Positions 10,521-19,270 of a DNA stretch of 40,765 bases are shown here, in pieces. The DNA is from Candidatus Poribacteria bacterium (GTDB lineage: Bacteria; Poribacteria; WGA-4E; GCA-2687025): the NCBI GenBank assembly GCA_026004875.1, contig BPJZ01000023.1:1-40765 (forward strand), in the 5' to 3' direction. The notes beneath the pieces are model-generated. The model was not told where the DNA came from. It did not search any database and saw only the letters and a program-made list of their open reading frames with translations. Both the position numbers and the translations under genes were made by a program. Position 1 is the stretch's first letter. Each line of letters opens with the position of its first letter.

Positions 10521-10875
10521 AGCAAGACTCCTTTTTCGAGCGTTCGCGTTCTGGGCTTTTGTGGCGCCAGACAAGGCTCTTTCACAGATAATTCTAAGGG
10601 AAGATCATCCCTGAAGTCTCCTACCGGCTCAAGGCCAATCGTGGCGGCTGGATCCCCTTCCCTCGGCGCTCCCGCTAGCCCCGACAGGCGGAGGGTGGTA
10701 GGATTCCCCCCGGAACTCGTTCTAAACGGAAGCGGTGCTCCTGCGTCTAAAAGAGGATGATCCCACGGTCAGCTTTGCAGAGTCTCGCTGGGATTTTTGG
10801 CCAAAACACTCAATTGAGAAGAGGATGGGTACTGCTGTGATGAGGGCATCGTTTGCTCGGTTAGCGGGAGAGTGG
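10521..10875. promoter_or_regulatory. Divergent intergenic region between trpB and the TolC-like gene
   Basis: About 355 bases without a supported gene. On the minus strand TAGAAT at 10596-10591 could be a -10 for trpBA, leaving a leader of about 60 bases before TTG 10520. I see no clear -35, no Trp-rich leader peptide and no T-box. The frame of the TolC-like gene is open upstream to 10735 but lacks a ribosome site there. Confidence 0.3.
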
Positions 10876-12189
10876 ATGAGAGGAGTACTCCTGACGGCGT
10901 TTTTTAGTGGCTTAGCGTTTGTTGGATGGGCTCAAGGGGAGGTGGACCTCTCGCAACCGCTAACGCTGGAAGATTGCATCCGAATCGGTTTGGAGAACGC
11001 GACCGAATTGAGAGTGGCTGAGCTTAATCTCCGCTCGCGCGAACTGGACCTGGACGACGCAAGGGCGAGCTTTCTTCCGACCCTGCGCACCAACGCGCGC
11101 TGGTTTGGGAACGATCGGGTCTCCTTTGGCCTGGAAGAGGAGAATGTGGACTGGAGCGTTCAGGCCAGCTATCTGCTCTGGGACCAGGGGCGCCGGCGAA
11201 TCTCCCTTCGGCAGACGGAGAGCAATCTGGAGGCGGCGCGAGCGGCGCTCCAGCGCCAGCGAGCCGAACTGATCCTTGCGATCGTTCGGGCCTATTATCG
11301 GGTTTTAGAGGCCCGGGCGTTGGTCGAGCTGGATCAACAGATTCTTGAGGTCTCGCGGGGAACGGTGGAGCGGGTCCGAGGGCTTCTGGAGGTGGAGGAG
11401 GCGATCCCGACCGACGTCGCTGCGGCGGAGGTCCGAGTCGCCAACGACGAGCTGGCGCTGCTTGCCGATCAGAACGCTTTGGAGACCGCCCTGGCGCAGC
11501 TGCCGGTCGTCTTAGGGTTGGATCCCTCCATTCGGCTTCAGGTGGCCGAGGATGTTGAGTTTCAAAGCTATGCTCAGACCGGCGCCTACCGGCGGGAGAC
11601 CCGCACCCTTGAAGAGGCGATTCAGCAGGCTTTAGAACAGCGCGAAGAGGTCCGGGAGTCGGAGCTGAACCTGCGCGTCCTGGAGCTCTCCCAGCGGCTG
11701 GCCAAACTGGAACAGTTCCCTCAGGTCACCGTTCAGGGAAGCTACTCCGTTGTACTGGACGACTATTTGCGCGAGCGGGGGGATTTTTCTCGGTTTCGGA
11801 GCTGGGAGGCTTCAGTGAATTTGAGCTTCCCGATTTTTGACGGCGGGGTTACCCGACGGACGCTGTTGCGCAGCGACGTCCAGTTGGAACGAGCCCGCGT
11901 CCAGCACGAGGCGCTCAAGCGCCAGATCGCTCTGGAGGTCACCCAGGCCTACCTGAACCTGATGCAGGCCCAGAAGCGGTTGGACATCTCCACGGCGCAG
12001 GTGCGGAGCGCCGAGTTAAACCTTCAAGGGACTCAGGAGCGCTATCAACTGGAGCTGGCTATCCTCTTGGAGCTGCTGGACGCTCAGACCCAATATGCCC
12101 AGGCGACGACGACTCAGGTCCGAACCTACTACACTTATAAGACTGCGGAGGCTGAGTTCAAGCGGGCCATTGGTGAGGAGTTGCCATGA
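10876..12189 (+). CDS. TolC family outer-membrane efflux/secretion protein
   Basis: Trimeric outer-membrane channel of tripartite export systems. From ATG 10876 the protein has 437 residues and a clean signal peptide (MRGVLLTAFFSGLAFVGWAQ); GGGAG lies just upstream. ATG 10825 or 10840 are alternatives that would add residues before the signal peptide. Two OEP repeats follow: LTLEDCIRIGLENATELRVA with LILAIVRAYYRVLEA, and a second with LEEAIQQALEQREEVR and IALEVTQAYLNLMQAQ, each rich in helical heptads. It is the first gene of a four-gene operon, and its stop overlaps the adaptor start by 4 bases. Confidence 0.9.
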   Translation: MRGVLLTAFFSGLAFVGWAQGEVDLSQPLTLEDCIRIGLENATELRVAELNLRSRELDLDDARASFLPTLRTNARWFGNDRVSFGLEEENVDWSVQASYLLWDQGRRRISLRQTESNLEAARAALQRQRAELILAIVRAYYRVLEARALVELDQQILEVSRGTVERVRGLLEVEEAIPTDVAAAEVRVANDELALLADQNALETALAQLPVVLGLDPSIRLQVAEDVEFQSYAQTGAYRRETRTLEEAIQQALEQREEVRESELNLRVLELSQRLAKLEQFPQVTVQGSYSVVLDDYLRERGDFSRFRSWEASVNLSFPIFDGGVTRRTLLRSDVQLERARVQHEALKRQIALEVTQAYLNLMQAQKRLDISTAQVRSAELNLQGTQERYQLELAILLELLDAQTQYAQATTTQVRTYYTYKTAEAEFKRAIGEELP

Positions 12190-14219
12190 GACGGCGTGTC
12201 TGGTGGATCGCTCTTTTAGCGCTCGCGGCGACGGGAACAGGGGGTTTCTTTCTCTTCCGCCCCGGAAGCGCTAAGAGTCAAGAGCCGGAGTGGCGCACCG
12301 AGGTGGTTCATCGAGGCCGAATGCGCGTCAAGATTCGGGAGATCGGTTGGTTGGAGCCGCTGGTCTCGGTGAACGTCAAGTCGAACGTCGAGGGAGAGAT
12401 TCGAGAGATCTACGTTCGCGAAGGGGACCGGGTCGAGGCTGGCCAAGTGCTGATCAAGCTGGACGATAAACAGATTCGGGAGGAGAAGAACCAGGCGGAG
12501 GCCAACCTGCGCTCTGCCGAGGCGGAGCGGGAACGGGCCCGTCGGAACGTCACCCTGACCGAAATCCGCCAGCAGGCCGCTCTTCGGGACGCAGAGGATC
12601 GGGTCGCGATCGCTAAGGCCGCCTTGGAGGCTGTGCGAAAGAGCAGCGAACAGCAGCTAAGCGCCGCCCAGATCGAGCTGATCAACCTGGAGACCGCCCT
12701 CGAACAGGACCGGATTGCACTGAATCAGGCCGAAATTGCCCTTCGTCAGGCTCGGTTGAACCAGCAGGCCGCCCAGTCCCGTCTGGAGTCGGCACGGGTC
12801 GCCTATCAGAACGCCGAGGCGGAGCTCCGCCGCACCGAGCAGCTTTATCAGAAGCAGTTTGTCACCCGCTCCGCGCTGGAGCAGGCTCAGCAGGCGTTCG
12901 CCGCGGCCAAGGCCCAATACGAGCAGGCCGAACAGGACTTAGCCGCCGCCGAGGAGGCGGTCAACTCCGCTCAGGAGACGGTCGCAGCCCGGCAAGCCGC
13001 GGTCTCCAGCCGAGAGAAGAACATGGAATACCAGCGCCAGAACCTGGAGATCCTCAAGGCCTCCAGGGACGCCGCCGAACAACAGGCGGAGCTTGAACTG
13101 CAGACCGCCGAACGCAATCTAGATCGGCTCCGGGAGTCCTATCAGGCCGAGATCGAAAACAGCCGCTCGGCGTTGGCCGTCGCTGAAGCAAATTACCTCC
13201 GTGCCGAGAGCGCCTTAAACAACGCCAACGAACGGCTGGAGTGGACGAACATTCGCGCTCCGATGTCCGGAACGGTGACCGTTCTAGCCGTTGAGGAAGG
13301 GGAGATCGTCCAGTCGGGGCGCGCCGCTTTTGGCCAGGGGCCGGCCATCATGACCATCGCCGACCTGTCCCAGATGGTGGTCAAGACCTACATCAATGAG
13401 GTGGATATCCCTAAGATTCAGGTTGGTCAGCCGGTGGAGATCTTCTCCGACGCCTATCGGGGGAGGGTCTTCCCCGGGCGGGTCAAGGAGATCTCCCCTC
13501 AGGGGCAGCCCCAGGATAACGTGACCAAGTTTGAGGTCGTTATTGAGGTGGTCGGTTCGCCGCCGGAGCTGCGGCCCGGAATGAACGTAGATGTGGACAT
13601 CATCGTCGCCGATCGCGAGGACGTGGTTCAGCTCCCGATTGAGACGTTGATTGAGAAGACCAAGCTGATCGCCAACCTGCGACTTCCCCGCGAGGTGGCG
13701 GTGTCGCTCCAGGAGGGCCAGCGGATCGCCTTAGAGTCGCGCGTTGGGAAGCGTTATCCGGCTCGCGTAGCTGAGGTACACCCCGACGCCGAAGAGACCG
13801 CCGTGGCCCTGGTCGAGGACAACGCGCCTAAAGGGCTCCGAGTCGGCGATCACCTGATGCGGGTCGTCCTGAATCCTGTTCCGGAGGATCAGCGTCAGAA
13901 GCTCTCCCCTGAGGAGGTCCGCGAGCGGGAGACCGTCGTCGATGACGTCGGCGTTCGGGTCGAGAGCGAGCGGCGCCAGTTGGTCCTGGTTCAGGACGAA
14001 TCCGCCCCCGGGGACCAAAAGAAGGAAGGCTGGTTCCTGGCTCGGTGGGTCCGAAAGCTCGTCGGACGGGAGAAGGCGACCGGCCCGCCTCCAACCCGTG
14101 AGAAGCCGATCCGGATCGGGCTGCGCAGCGATACCGCCTTTGAGGTGCTCGAGGGCCTTCAGGTGGGCGATGAGGTGATCGTCCCGAGGCTGGATCAGCT
14201 AGTCACCGCGCCGATGTAG
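12186..14219 (+). CDS. HlyD/MacA-like periplasmic adaptor with long coiled coil and extra C-terminal region
   Basis: Links an inner-membrane transporter to TolC. The 677-residue protein has an N-terminal membrane anchor (VWWIALLALAATGTGGFFLF). The first lipoyl half contains VEGEIREIYVREGDRVEAGQ (about 70-90). A coiled-coil hairpin of roughly 250 residues rich in Ala, Glu and Gln follows. The second lipoyl half is IRAPMSGTVTVLAVEEGEIV near 360, then a beta-barrel region (TYINEVDIPKIQVGQPVEIF). This is much longer than MacA (about 370 residues). The hairpin is extended, and an extra segment from about 500 to 650 includes acidic and Lys/Arg-rich stretches I cannot assign. It is coupled to the TolC-like gene upstream and the ATPase gene follows after 48 bases. 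Confidence 0.88.
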   Translation: MRRRVWWIALLALAATGTGGFFLFRPGSAKSQEPEWRTEVVHRGRMRVKIREIGWLEPLVSVNVKSNVEGEIREIYVREGDRVEAGQVLIKLDDKQIREEKNQAEANLRSAEAERERARRNVTLTEIRQQAALRDAEDRVAIAKAALEAVRKSSEQQLSAAQIELINLETALEQDRIALNQAEIALRQARLNQQAAQSRLESARVAYQNAEAELRRTEQLYQKQFVTRSALEQAQQAFAAAKAQYEQAEQDLAAAEEAVNSAQETVAARQAAVSSREKNMEYQRQNLEILKASRDAAEQQAELELQTAERNLDRLRESYQAEIENSRSALAVAEANYLRAESALNNANERLEWTNIRAPMSGTVTVLAVEEGEIVQSGRAAFGQGPAIMTIADLSQMVVKTYINEVDIPKIQVGQPVEIFSDAYRGRVFPGRVKEISPQGQPQDNVTKFEVVIEVVGSPPELRPGMNVDVDIIVADREDVVQLPIETLIEKTKLIANLRLPREVAVSLQEGQRIALESRVGKRYPARVAEVHPDAEETAVALVEDNAPKGLRVGDHLMRVVLNPVPEDQRQKLSPEEVRERETVVDDVGVRVESERRQLVLVQDESAPGDQKKEGWFLARWVRKLVGREKATGPPPTREKPIRIGLRSDTAFEVLEGLQVGDEVIVPRLDQLVTAPM

Positions 14220-14267
14220 TCGTGGAGTCGAGTTCGAATAAACAAGAGAAGAGAAAGGAGCTGGACG

Positions 14268-15119
14268 GTGGGGCTTTTTAAGAAGCGAAAAGAGGACCGG
14301 AGTTCTGGCGAGGGCTTTGCGGCGGCCGCCTCTGCAGAGGGGCCGGACCCTCGCGCTCTGATCCATGCGATCGATATCGTTAAGATTTATGAGATGGGCG
14401 ACGTCAAGGTGCACGCCCTTCGCGGGGTCACCTTAAAGGTGACGCGGGGGGAGATGGTGGCCATCATGGGGCCCTCCGGATCGGGCAAGTCCACGATGAT
14501 GGATATTCTTGGGTGTTTGGCCAAGCCCACCTCCGGAACGTACTATCTGGACGGGGACAACATCGAGAAGGTGAGCGATAACCGACTGGCTGAGATTCGG
14601 AACAAGAAGATCGGCTTCGTCTTCCAGTCGTTCAACCTGCTGCCCCGGATGTCGGCGCTGCACAACGTGGAGCTGCCGTTGATCTACGCGGGAGTTCCCA
14701 AGCGGGAGCGGCGTCGTCGCGCGATCGAGGCCCTCGAGGCGGTCGGGCTGGGCGATCGGTTGCACCACAAATCGAACGAGCTTTCTGGCGGGCAGATTCA
14801 GCGAGTTGCCATTGCGCGGGCGCTGGTGACGCGGCCGGCGATCATCTTTGCCGACGAGCCGACGGGGAACCTGGATTCCAGGACGAGCGAAGAGATCATG
14901 CAGTTGTTTGAAGAGCTGCATCGGCAGGGGAATACCATCTTGCTGGTGACCCATGAGCCCGATATCGCCGCGCACTGTCAGCGGATCATCCGCCTCCGAG
15001 ACGGGAAGATCGAGTCGGACGAGTGGATCAAGGAGATGTCCCCGTTGGCCAAGGAGGTCCACGGCGAGCGGCCGCTTTCGCCCCCACCGGGATGGGGTCA
15101 AGCCGACGATGACGACTAG
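14268..15119 (+). CDS. MacB/LolD-type ABC transporter ATP-binding protein
   Basis: Powers export with a MacB- or FtsE/LolD-like permease. The 283-residue protein has Walker [10 protein letters not shown] near residue 69, a Q-loop in [20 protein letters not shown], signature LSGGQ near 171, Walker [14 protein letters not shown] and the H-loop VTHEP. TFV-like features ([15 protein letters not shown]) place it in the MacB/LolD group. GTG 14268 is the start, with AAAGGAG 8 bases upstream. An unusual N-terminal extension of about 30 residues ([10 protein letters not shown]) precedes the domain. No membrane domain is fused and no permease gene is adjacent, unlike MacAB-TolC loci. Confidence 0.92.
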   Translation: MGLFKKRKEDRSSGEGFAAAASAEGPDPRALIHAIDIVKIYEMGDVKVHALRGVTLKVTRGEMVAIMGPSGSGKSTMMDILGCLAKPTSGTYYLDGDNIEKVSDNRLAEIRNKKIGFVFQSFNLLPRMSALHNVELPLIYAGVPKRERRRRAIEALEAVGLGDRLHHKSNELSGGQIQRVAIARALVTRPAIIFADEPTGNLDSRTSEEIMQLFEELHRQGNTILLVTHEPDIAAHCQRIIRLRDGKIESDEWIKEMSPLAKEVHGERPLSPPPGWGQADDDD

Positions 15120-16032
15120 GCGGGGGCTTTTGCTATTGAGCCTCCTGCTGATCGGGTGGGGTTGTCAGAGCCGCCCGATCGTCTGGAATGGGACGATCTC
15201 CCTGACCGACGCGGAGTTGATACCCCTCCAGGAGCGGTTGAACGAGCAGATCGCCCGGGGGGAGCTCCGCTGGATCCGGACCGGGCGAAACGATTACGTA
15301 GTTCAGCTTCCCGGCTCCGCCCGCCGTTACCTCTGGACGCTGGAGCTTCGGCCGCAGACCGTAACGATCCCCTTTGGGTTTGCCACCGCATGGATCACCC
15401 AGCTTGAGTTTGAGAGCGCCGAGCTTCACTGGGACGGACGAGAACGGGCGCTTCGGTTGCGGCTGGACATTCGGGACAACGTCGGCCCGGAGACCGGCAT
15501 CGCCGCCGACGTGCTGGCGTTTGGACAGGTACAGCGGAAGGAGTTTGCCGTCACGGGCGCCTCCTTTACGTTCTGGTTGCGGCCCCGCGTGGACGCTTAC
15601 GGCGAGATCGTCTTCGATCCGATCGCCTTTCGTCTGCGGGTCAACACGGACGACGCCATTCCGGAGGTGCGGCAGCCCCTCCGCGAGACGCTTGAGCTGG
15701 TTCAGGCCGAAATCCTGCGCCAGGTAAACGCCCAGTTTCAAAACTACCGGTCCGAGCTGGAAGGATGGGCGTACGCCCAACGCCCGCCGGCGACTCATGT
15801 AGAGAGCTTGGAGGTTCGGGAGGGAGAGCTGATCGTTCGGCTGGGGCCGGGACTGCTTTTTCCCGACCTGAACGGCGATCGGCGGGTAGACGTTCAGGAC
15901 TTGAGCCGGATTGCGCTGCGGTTTGGGCGTCGGAGCTTTGGCGAGCCGATCGCTGAGGACCTGAACGGCGACGGTGTGGTGGACGTTCGGGACCTGGTGT
16001 GGGCGGCGCGAATGTTTGGGCGCTCACGATGA
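15109..16032 (+). CDS. Secreted probable lipoprotein with C-terminal dockerin type I module
   Basis: A 308-residue protein. The N terminus, [20 protein letters not shown], is a lipoprotein-like signal with Cys after GWG, a non-canonical lipobox. The middle (about 25-245) is an unrecognised beta-rich domain. The C terminus carries two Ca-binding dockerin repeats, [20 protein letters not shown] and [23 protein letters not shown] 15109 overlaps the ATPase gene, so it is probably co-translated. Dockerins normally bind cohesins, but single dockerin modules are scattered through many bacteria without cellulosomes. No cohesin is seen in this window. A role as the export operon's cargo or accessory is inference. 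Confidence 0.75.
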   Translation: MTTRRGLLLLSLLLIGWGCQSRPIVWNGTISLTDAELIPLQERLNEQIARGELRWIRTGRNDYVVQLPGSARRYLWTLELRPQTVTIPFGFATAWITQLEFESAELHWDGRERALRLRLDIRDNVGPETGIAADVLAFGQVQRKEFAVTGASFTFWLRPRVDAYGEIVFDPIAFRLRVNTDDAIPEVRQPLRETLELVQAEILRQVNAQFQNYRSELEGWAYAQRPPATHVESLEVREGELIVRLGPGLLFPDLNGDRRVDVQDLSRIALRFGRRSFGEPIAEDLNGDGVVDVRDLVWAARMFGRSR

Positions 16033-16107
16033 GGCGGAGCGTCGAAATGAAGGGACGTTCCAGGTGTCGGGCGTGGCGCTTTGGGATGGAAGCGCTGTTT
16101 TGAGGCG

Positions 16108-16135
16108 CGGTGCGGCGCTCGGCAACGCCGCACCG
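16108..16135. terminator. Bidirectional stem-loop between convergent genes
   Basis: A perfect 10-bp GC-rich stem (CGGTGCGGCG with CGCCGCACCG) with an 8-base loop lies between the dockerin gene (plus) and the LecA-like gene (minus). No long T-run follows on either strand, so strength is uncertain. Confidence 0.55.
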
Positions 16136-16143
16136 TGTGAGGT

Positions 16144-16524
16144 TTACTCTTCGTCCGGATCGAAGACGATCAGCTGCACCATCAGATAGCCGGCCTGGTT
16201 ATTGTGGTTGGGATGGTCGTTCATCGCGAGGAAGATGACCCCTTCTTGGTCCACCACGTTGTCGTATCGGGCGCCGAAGCAGATCGGTTCGCCATTGCCG
16301 ATTCTTCCAATAAGTGCACCCACGTTTGCTCCAGGGAGTAGGTATCCTTCGCCGGCGGGTAGATTGGGCACGCCGTCCCCGCCGCACCATCCGATGCGGT
16401 TGCGCAGGTCAGGCGACCAGGCCCCTTCGGCGTCTACGACGAGCCGTTGCCCCGGCTTGACTCGGACGTAGCTTTCTTGCCAGGTTGGGCTTGGACGAGC
16501 CATGCGAATGACGGTAAGCGGCAT
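16144..16524 (-). CDS. Small LecA/PA-IL-like galactose-binding-type domain protein
   Basis: A 126-residue protein with no signal peptide. The order RLVVDAEGAWSPDL, WCGGDGVPNLPAGEGYLLPG, NVGALIGRIGNGEPICFGAR and EGVIFLAMNDHPNHNNQAGY resembles the PA-IL (LecA) jelly-roll domain, in which Asn/Asp residues near the end bind Ca and sugar. The start ATG 16524 has GGAGGAGAA upstream; a second ATG at residue 8 is possible. It stands alone on the minus strand. Such domains also occur in proteins of unknown role, so a lectin function is inferred. Confidence 0.6.
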   Translation of the reverse strand: MPLTVIRMARPSPTWQESYVRVKPGQRLVVDAEGAWSPDLRNRIGWCGGDGVPNLPAGEGYLLPGANVGALIGRIGNGEPICFGARYDNVVDQEGVIFLAMNDHPNHNNQAGYLMVQLIVFDPDEE

Positions 16525-16580
16525 AAGGTTCTCCTCCGTGCTGGATGACTAGAACAGTTTGCGTTTCTGGTGCTAGTGTA

Positions 16581-16599
16581 GGAGAGGGGAGGGGAGGGG
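16581..16599 (+). other. G-rich run with quadruplex potential
   Basis: GG followed by three GGGG tracts separated by one to three bases, in the divergent gap between the LecA-like gene and the 16669 gene. It lies just upstream of the promoter at 16617. Confidence 0.4.
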
Positions 16600-16616
16600 T
16601 CAACGGCGGTCCCCGG

Positions 16617-16645
16617 TTGACTCTCTCCTGGGGGCTTCCTACAAT
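16617..16645 (+). promoter_or_regulatory. Strong sigma70-type promoter for the 16669-20216 gene run
   Basis: TTGACT (16617-16622) and TACAAT (16640-16645) are separated by exactly 17 bases. Transcription would start near 16652, about 17 bases before the first ATG. Confidence 0.7.
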
Positions 16646-16668
16646 CTGTTTGCAGAGAGGACGATCCC

Positions 16669-16944
16669 ATGGGAGTCAGGACGATGGGACGAACGCTCTG
16701 GGACGAAGCGCTGGAGTCCTGCCTCTCTCGCCTGCCGGAGGAGACGGTTCAGCATTGGGCTGCGGCCCAGCGGGAGCTGCTGTTTGGCTTTCGGGCGCTG
16801 GTGGATCGCTGGGTCGAGGAGGCCGCCCAGCGGGTCGAGGAGACGGCGCGTCGCGCCCAGGAGCGACGCGAACGACGTCGGGAGCGCTCTGAGGAGCGGG
16901 GCCATCGCGTCACGATCGAGGAAGAGGATGAACCTGCCCATTAG
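16669..16944 (+). CDS. Small charged coiled-coil protein, unknown function
   Basis: A 91-residue protein. The middle, WAAAQRELLFGFRALVDRWV, is helical, followed by a long Arg/Glu-rich helix (EETARRAQERRERRRERSEE) and an acidic end. ATG 16669 or ATG 16684 could be the start; the latter has GGAGTCAGGA upstream. Its 3' end overlaps the DUF2203 gene by 17 bases, so the pair is coupled. I do not recognise the family. The charged helix could be a partner for the next protein. Confidence 0.6.
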   Translation: MGVRTMGRTLWDEALESCLSRLPEETVQHWAAAQRELLFGFRALVDRWVEEAAQRVEETARRAQERRERRRERSEERGHRVTIEEEDEPAH

Positions 16945-17386
16945 CCCACGGGAGCGCCTGTACCGTCGTTACTTCACCGTGGAGGAGGTCAATCGGCTCT
17001 TGCCCCGCCTGGAGGCCTGGCTTGCGGAGATGCGTCAGCTTCGCGCCCATCTGTTGGCCGTTCAGGAGAAGGTTCAAGCGGTCGGGGCTGAAGCGTATCT
17101 GGACGCTGGCGGCCGATTGATGACCGACTACCTGGCCGCCCTTAACCGGTATCGGGCCCTGGAGCGACGGATCGAGGAGGAAGGGATTCTCCTCCGCGAC
17201 GTGGTCTCCGGTCTGTGCGACTTTCCCGCCCTGCGTTTTGATCGGCTGGTCTATCTCTCCTGGATGTCCGGGGAGCCGGAGGTCCTCTACTGGCACGAGG
17301 TGGACACCGGTCTGCCCGGCCGAAGGCCCCTGGACGAATCCGGCTCCGACGACGCACTGGTGGAATCCGAAGAGAACAAAGTTTGA
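16928..17386 (+). CDS. DUF2203 family protein
   Basis: A 152-residue cytosolic protein. YFTVEEVNRLLPRLEAWLAE near the start, then ALERRIEEEGILLRDVVSGL, CDFPALRFDRLVYLSW and EPEVLYWHEVDTGLPGRRPL match the DUF2203 (COG4911) pattern closely in order and length. The biochemical function of the family is not known to me. The start ATG 16928 has GAGGAAGAG just before it and lies inside the previous gene; the following biotin synthase gene begins shortly after the stop. Confidence 0.85.
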   Translation: MNLPISPRERLYRRYFTVEEVNRLLPRLEAWLAEMRQLRAHLLAVQEKVQAVGAEAYLDAGGRLMTDYLAALNRYRALERRIEEEGILLRDVVSGLCDFPALRFDRLVYLSWMSGEPEVLYWHEVDTGLPGRRPLDESGSDDALVESEENKV

Positions 17387-17418
17387 AGAAGCCGCCTGGT
17401 GAAAGGAGCCAAAACGCC

Positions 17419-18459
17419 GTGGCCGAAAACCCTGCTTCTCCCAGCTTGCCAACGACCGACGACGCGATCGCTCTGATCGAGAAGGTGGCCCGGAACGTCT
17501 TGGATGGCGGAGCGATCGAGTTCGAGGAGGCGCTCCGGCTGATCGAGCTGGAAGATCCTGAGGCGATCCTCTTTCTGATGGCTTGGGCCAACCGGATTCG
17601 CCGCCGCTTCCGGGGGGATCAGGTGCACCTCTGCTCGATCGTGAACGCCAAGTCCGGCGGGTGCCCCGAGGATTGCATCTTCTGCGCCCAATCGGTTCAC
17701 TACCAGACGGGGATCAAGACCTATCCCTTTTTAGATCGTGAGGCGATCCTCCAGGCGGCGCAGCGGGCCAAGGAGAACAAGGCCCAAGCGCTGGGGATCG
17801 TGGCCGCTTGGCGCGGACTCAAAGAGGGTCGGCTTCTGGACGAGGTCTGCCAGCGGATTCGCGAGCTAAGCGAAAGCGGAACCGTCCGCGCCGACGCCTC
17901 GTTAGGGATTCTCGAATCGCCGACGGTGGCCAAGCGGCTCAAGGAGGCCGGCCTGGTCGCCTATAACCACAACCTGGAGACGGCGCGAAGCTACTTCCCG
18001 AAGATCTGCTCCACCCACACCTACGAGGATCGCGTTCGGACGATTCGGTACCTCAAGGAGGCCGGCCTGAAGGTCTGCTCCGGCGGGATCATCGGGATGG
18101 GGGAGAGCCGACAGCAACGGGTGGAGCTGGCCTTTGAGCTCCGAGAACTGGACGTAGACTTTGTTCCGCTGAACTTCCTCCACCCGATTCCGGGCACGCC
18201 CCTGGAGAACGCTCATGACCTAACGCCGATGGAGTGCCTCAAGACGATCGCTGTCTTCCGGCTTGTGCTCCCCGATAAAGAGATCCTGGTTGCTGGGGGG
18301 CGAGAACACAACCTCCGCGATCTGCAAGCGATGATGTTCTACGCGGGGGCCTCCGCTACAATGGTAGGCCACTACCTGACCACCACCGGCAGGGCCGCTG
18401 AGGACGACCTTCGGATGATCGAGGACCTCGGCCTTAGCTGGGAGTGGTCTGAGCATTAA
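17419..18459 (+). CDS. bioB: Biotin synthase (radical SAM)
   Basis: Inserts sulfur into dethiobiotin, the last step of biotin synthesis. From GTG 17419 the protein has 346 residues. The radical-SAM cluster cysteines are Cys82, Cys86 and Cys89 in GGCPEDCIFCAQS. YNHNLETARSYFPKICSTHT, KVCSGGIIGMGE, NFLHPIPGTPLE and AGGREHNLRDLQAMMFYAGA match BioB, including the second-cluster cysteine and arginine region. GTG 17419 was chosen because AAAGGAG lies upstream; a TTG at 17383, overlapping the previous stop, is in frame but less likely. No other bio genes are nearby, so dethiobiotin must come from elsewhere in the genome or be imported. Confidence 0.95.
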   Translation: MAENPASPSLPTTDDAIALIEKVARNVLDGGAIEFEEALRLIELEDPEAILFLMAWANRIRRRFRGDQVHLCSIVNAKSGGCPEDCIFCAQSVHYQTGIKTYPFLDREAILQAAQRAKENKAQALGIVAAWRGLKEGRLLDEVCQRIRELSESGTVRADASLGILESPTVAKRLKEAGLVAYNHNLETARSYFPKICSTHTYEDRVRTIRYLKEAGLKVCSGGIIGMGESRQQRVELAFELRELDVDFVPLNFLHPIPGTPLENAHDLTPMECLKTIAVFRLVLPDKEILVAGGREHNLRDLQAMMFYAGASATMVGHYLTTTGRAAEDDLRMIEDLGLSWEWSEH

Positions 18460-18532
18460 GCAACACAGGGCGCTTCGATCGCCCCGTTAGGGGACGAAAT
18501 CAGGATAAGGGCCATCTCGAAAGGGAGGTAGA

Positions 18533-19270
18533 ATGGGCCGTACTGTTGTGCTCTTCGGGCTTCTTGCTGGGCTGGCGTGGGGGCAACAGGAGCTGGCGAT
18601 CGGGTTTATCCCTGGAAGGGGAAACGACGCCGTTACCGAGAAAGCGGCCTGGGACGCCGTCGGTCTTCCGTATACCGAGATCGGGGGAAACGATTATCAG
18701 CTCGACAGGCTCTTGCAGTTTGATGTGATCGCGATCGGAGTGGTCGCTTACGACCAGAACGAAGACCTTAAGAACGGCTTTCAAGCGGTCAAAGATTATA
18801 TCCAAGCGGGTGGGTACGTGGTGACGGTGGATTTCCAGCAGGATTCCACCTGGCGGGAGGAGTACCTTCCCCATCCGCTTCAGCTTTTTGACGACGATCT
18901 GGAGGAGAACGCCGGAGTGGAGATCGTGGATCATCCGATCTGGCATACGCCCAACGAGATCGAAGAGGACCACTTCATCGGATGGGGTCAAGGGGACTTT
19001 ATGGCCGATGCGCCCCACGAGGCCAAAGCCCCGTGGGAGCCGTTGCTGATCTCCAACAACTGGCCGATCGTCGTCGGTGCGGAGGCCGGGAGGGGCTACG
19101 TGGTCTTCAATTCGCTTCAGATCATGCAGGCCCTTGGTCGAACGGGGAATCCCAAGATCGCTGAGGTGCTGGAGAACTTTCTCCTCTGGCGCGGCAAGTT
19201 GGCCGTGAGCCCCAGCGGAAAGATGACGACCGCCTGGGGAGCCCTCAAAGGACAAACGCTCGGGCGATGA
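18533..19270 (+). CDS. Secreted ThuA/GATase-like domain protein with conserved C-terminal tail
   Basis: A 245-residue protein with a signal peptide (MGRTVVLFGLLAGLAWGQQ) and AAAGGGAGGT upstream of ATG 18533. The body has the feel of a ThuA-like class I glutamine-amidotransferase fold: YTEIGGNDYQLDRLLQFDVI, AVKDYIQAGGYVVTVDFQQD and WPIVVGAEAGRGYVVFNSLQ. No catalytic Cys-His pair is evident, so an enzymatic role is not claimed. The last residues, KLAVSPSGKMTTAWGALKG, closely match the tail of the LamG protein at 34457. Its stop overlaps the adenosyltransferase start (ATGA). Confidence 0.65.
   Translation: MGRTVVLFGLLAGLAWGQQELAIGFIPGRGNDAVTEKAAWDAVGLPYTEIGGNDYQLDRLLQFDVIAIGVVAYDQNEDLKNGFQAVKDYIQAGGYVVTVDFQQDSTWREEYLPHPLQLFDDDLEENAGVEIVDHPIWHTPNEIEEDHFIGWGQGDFMADAPHEAKAPWEPLLISNNWPIVVGAEAGRGYVVFNSLQIMQALGRTGNPKIAEVLENFLLWRGKLAVSPSGKMTTAWGALKGQTLGR

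Noticed and set aside
10521..10574. Upstream TTG start for trpB
   Set aside because: The TTG at 10520 has AAAAAGGAG correctly spaced and gives the normal TrpB length; the extra 18 residues are not conserved-looking.
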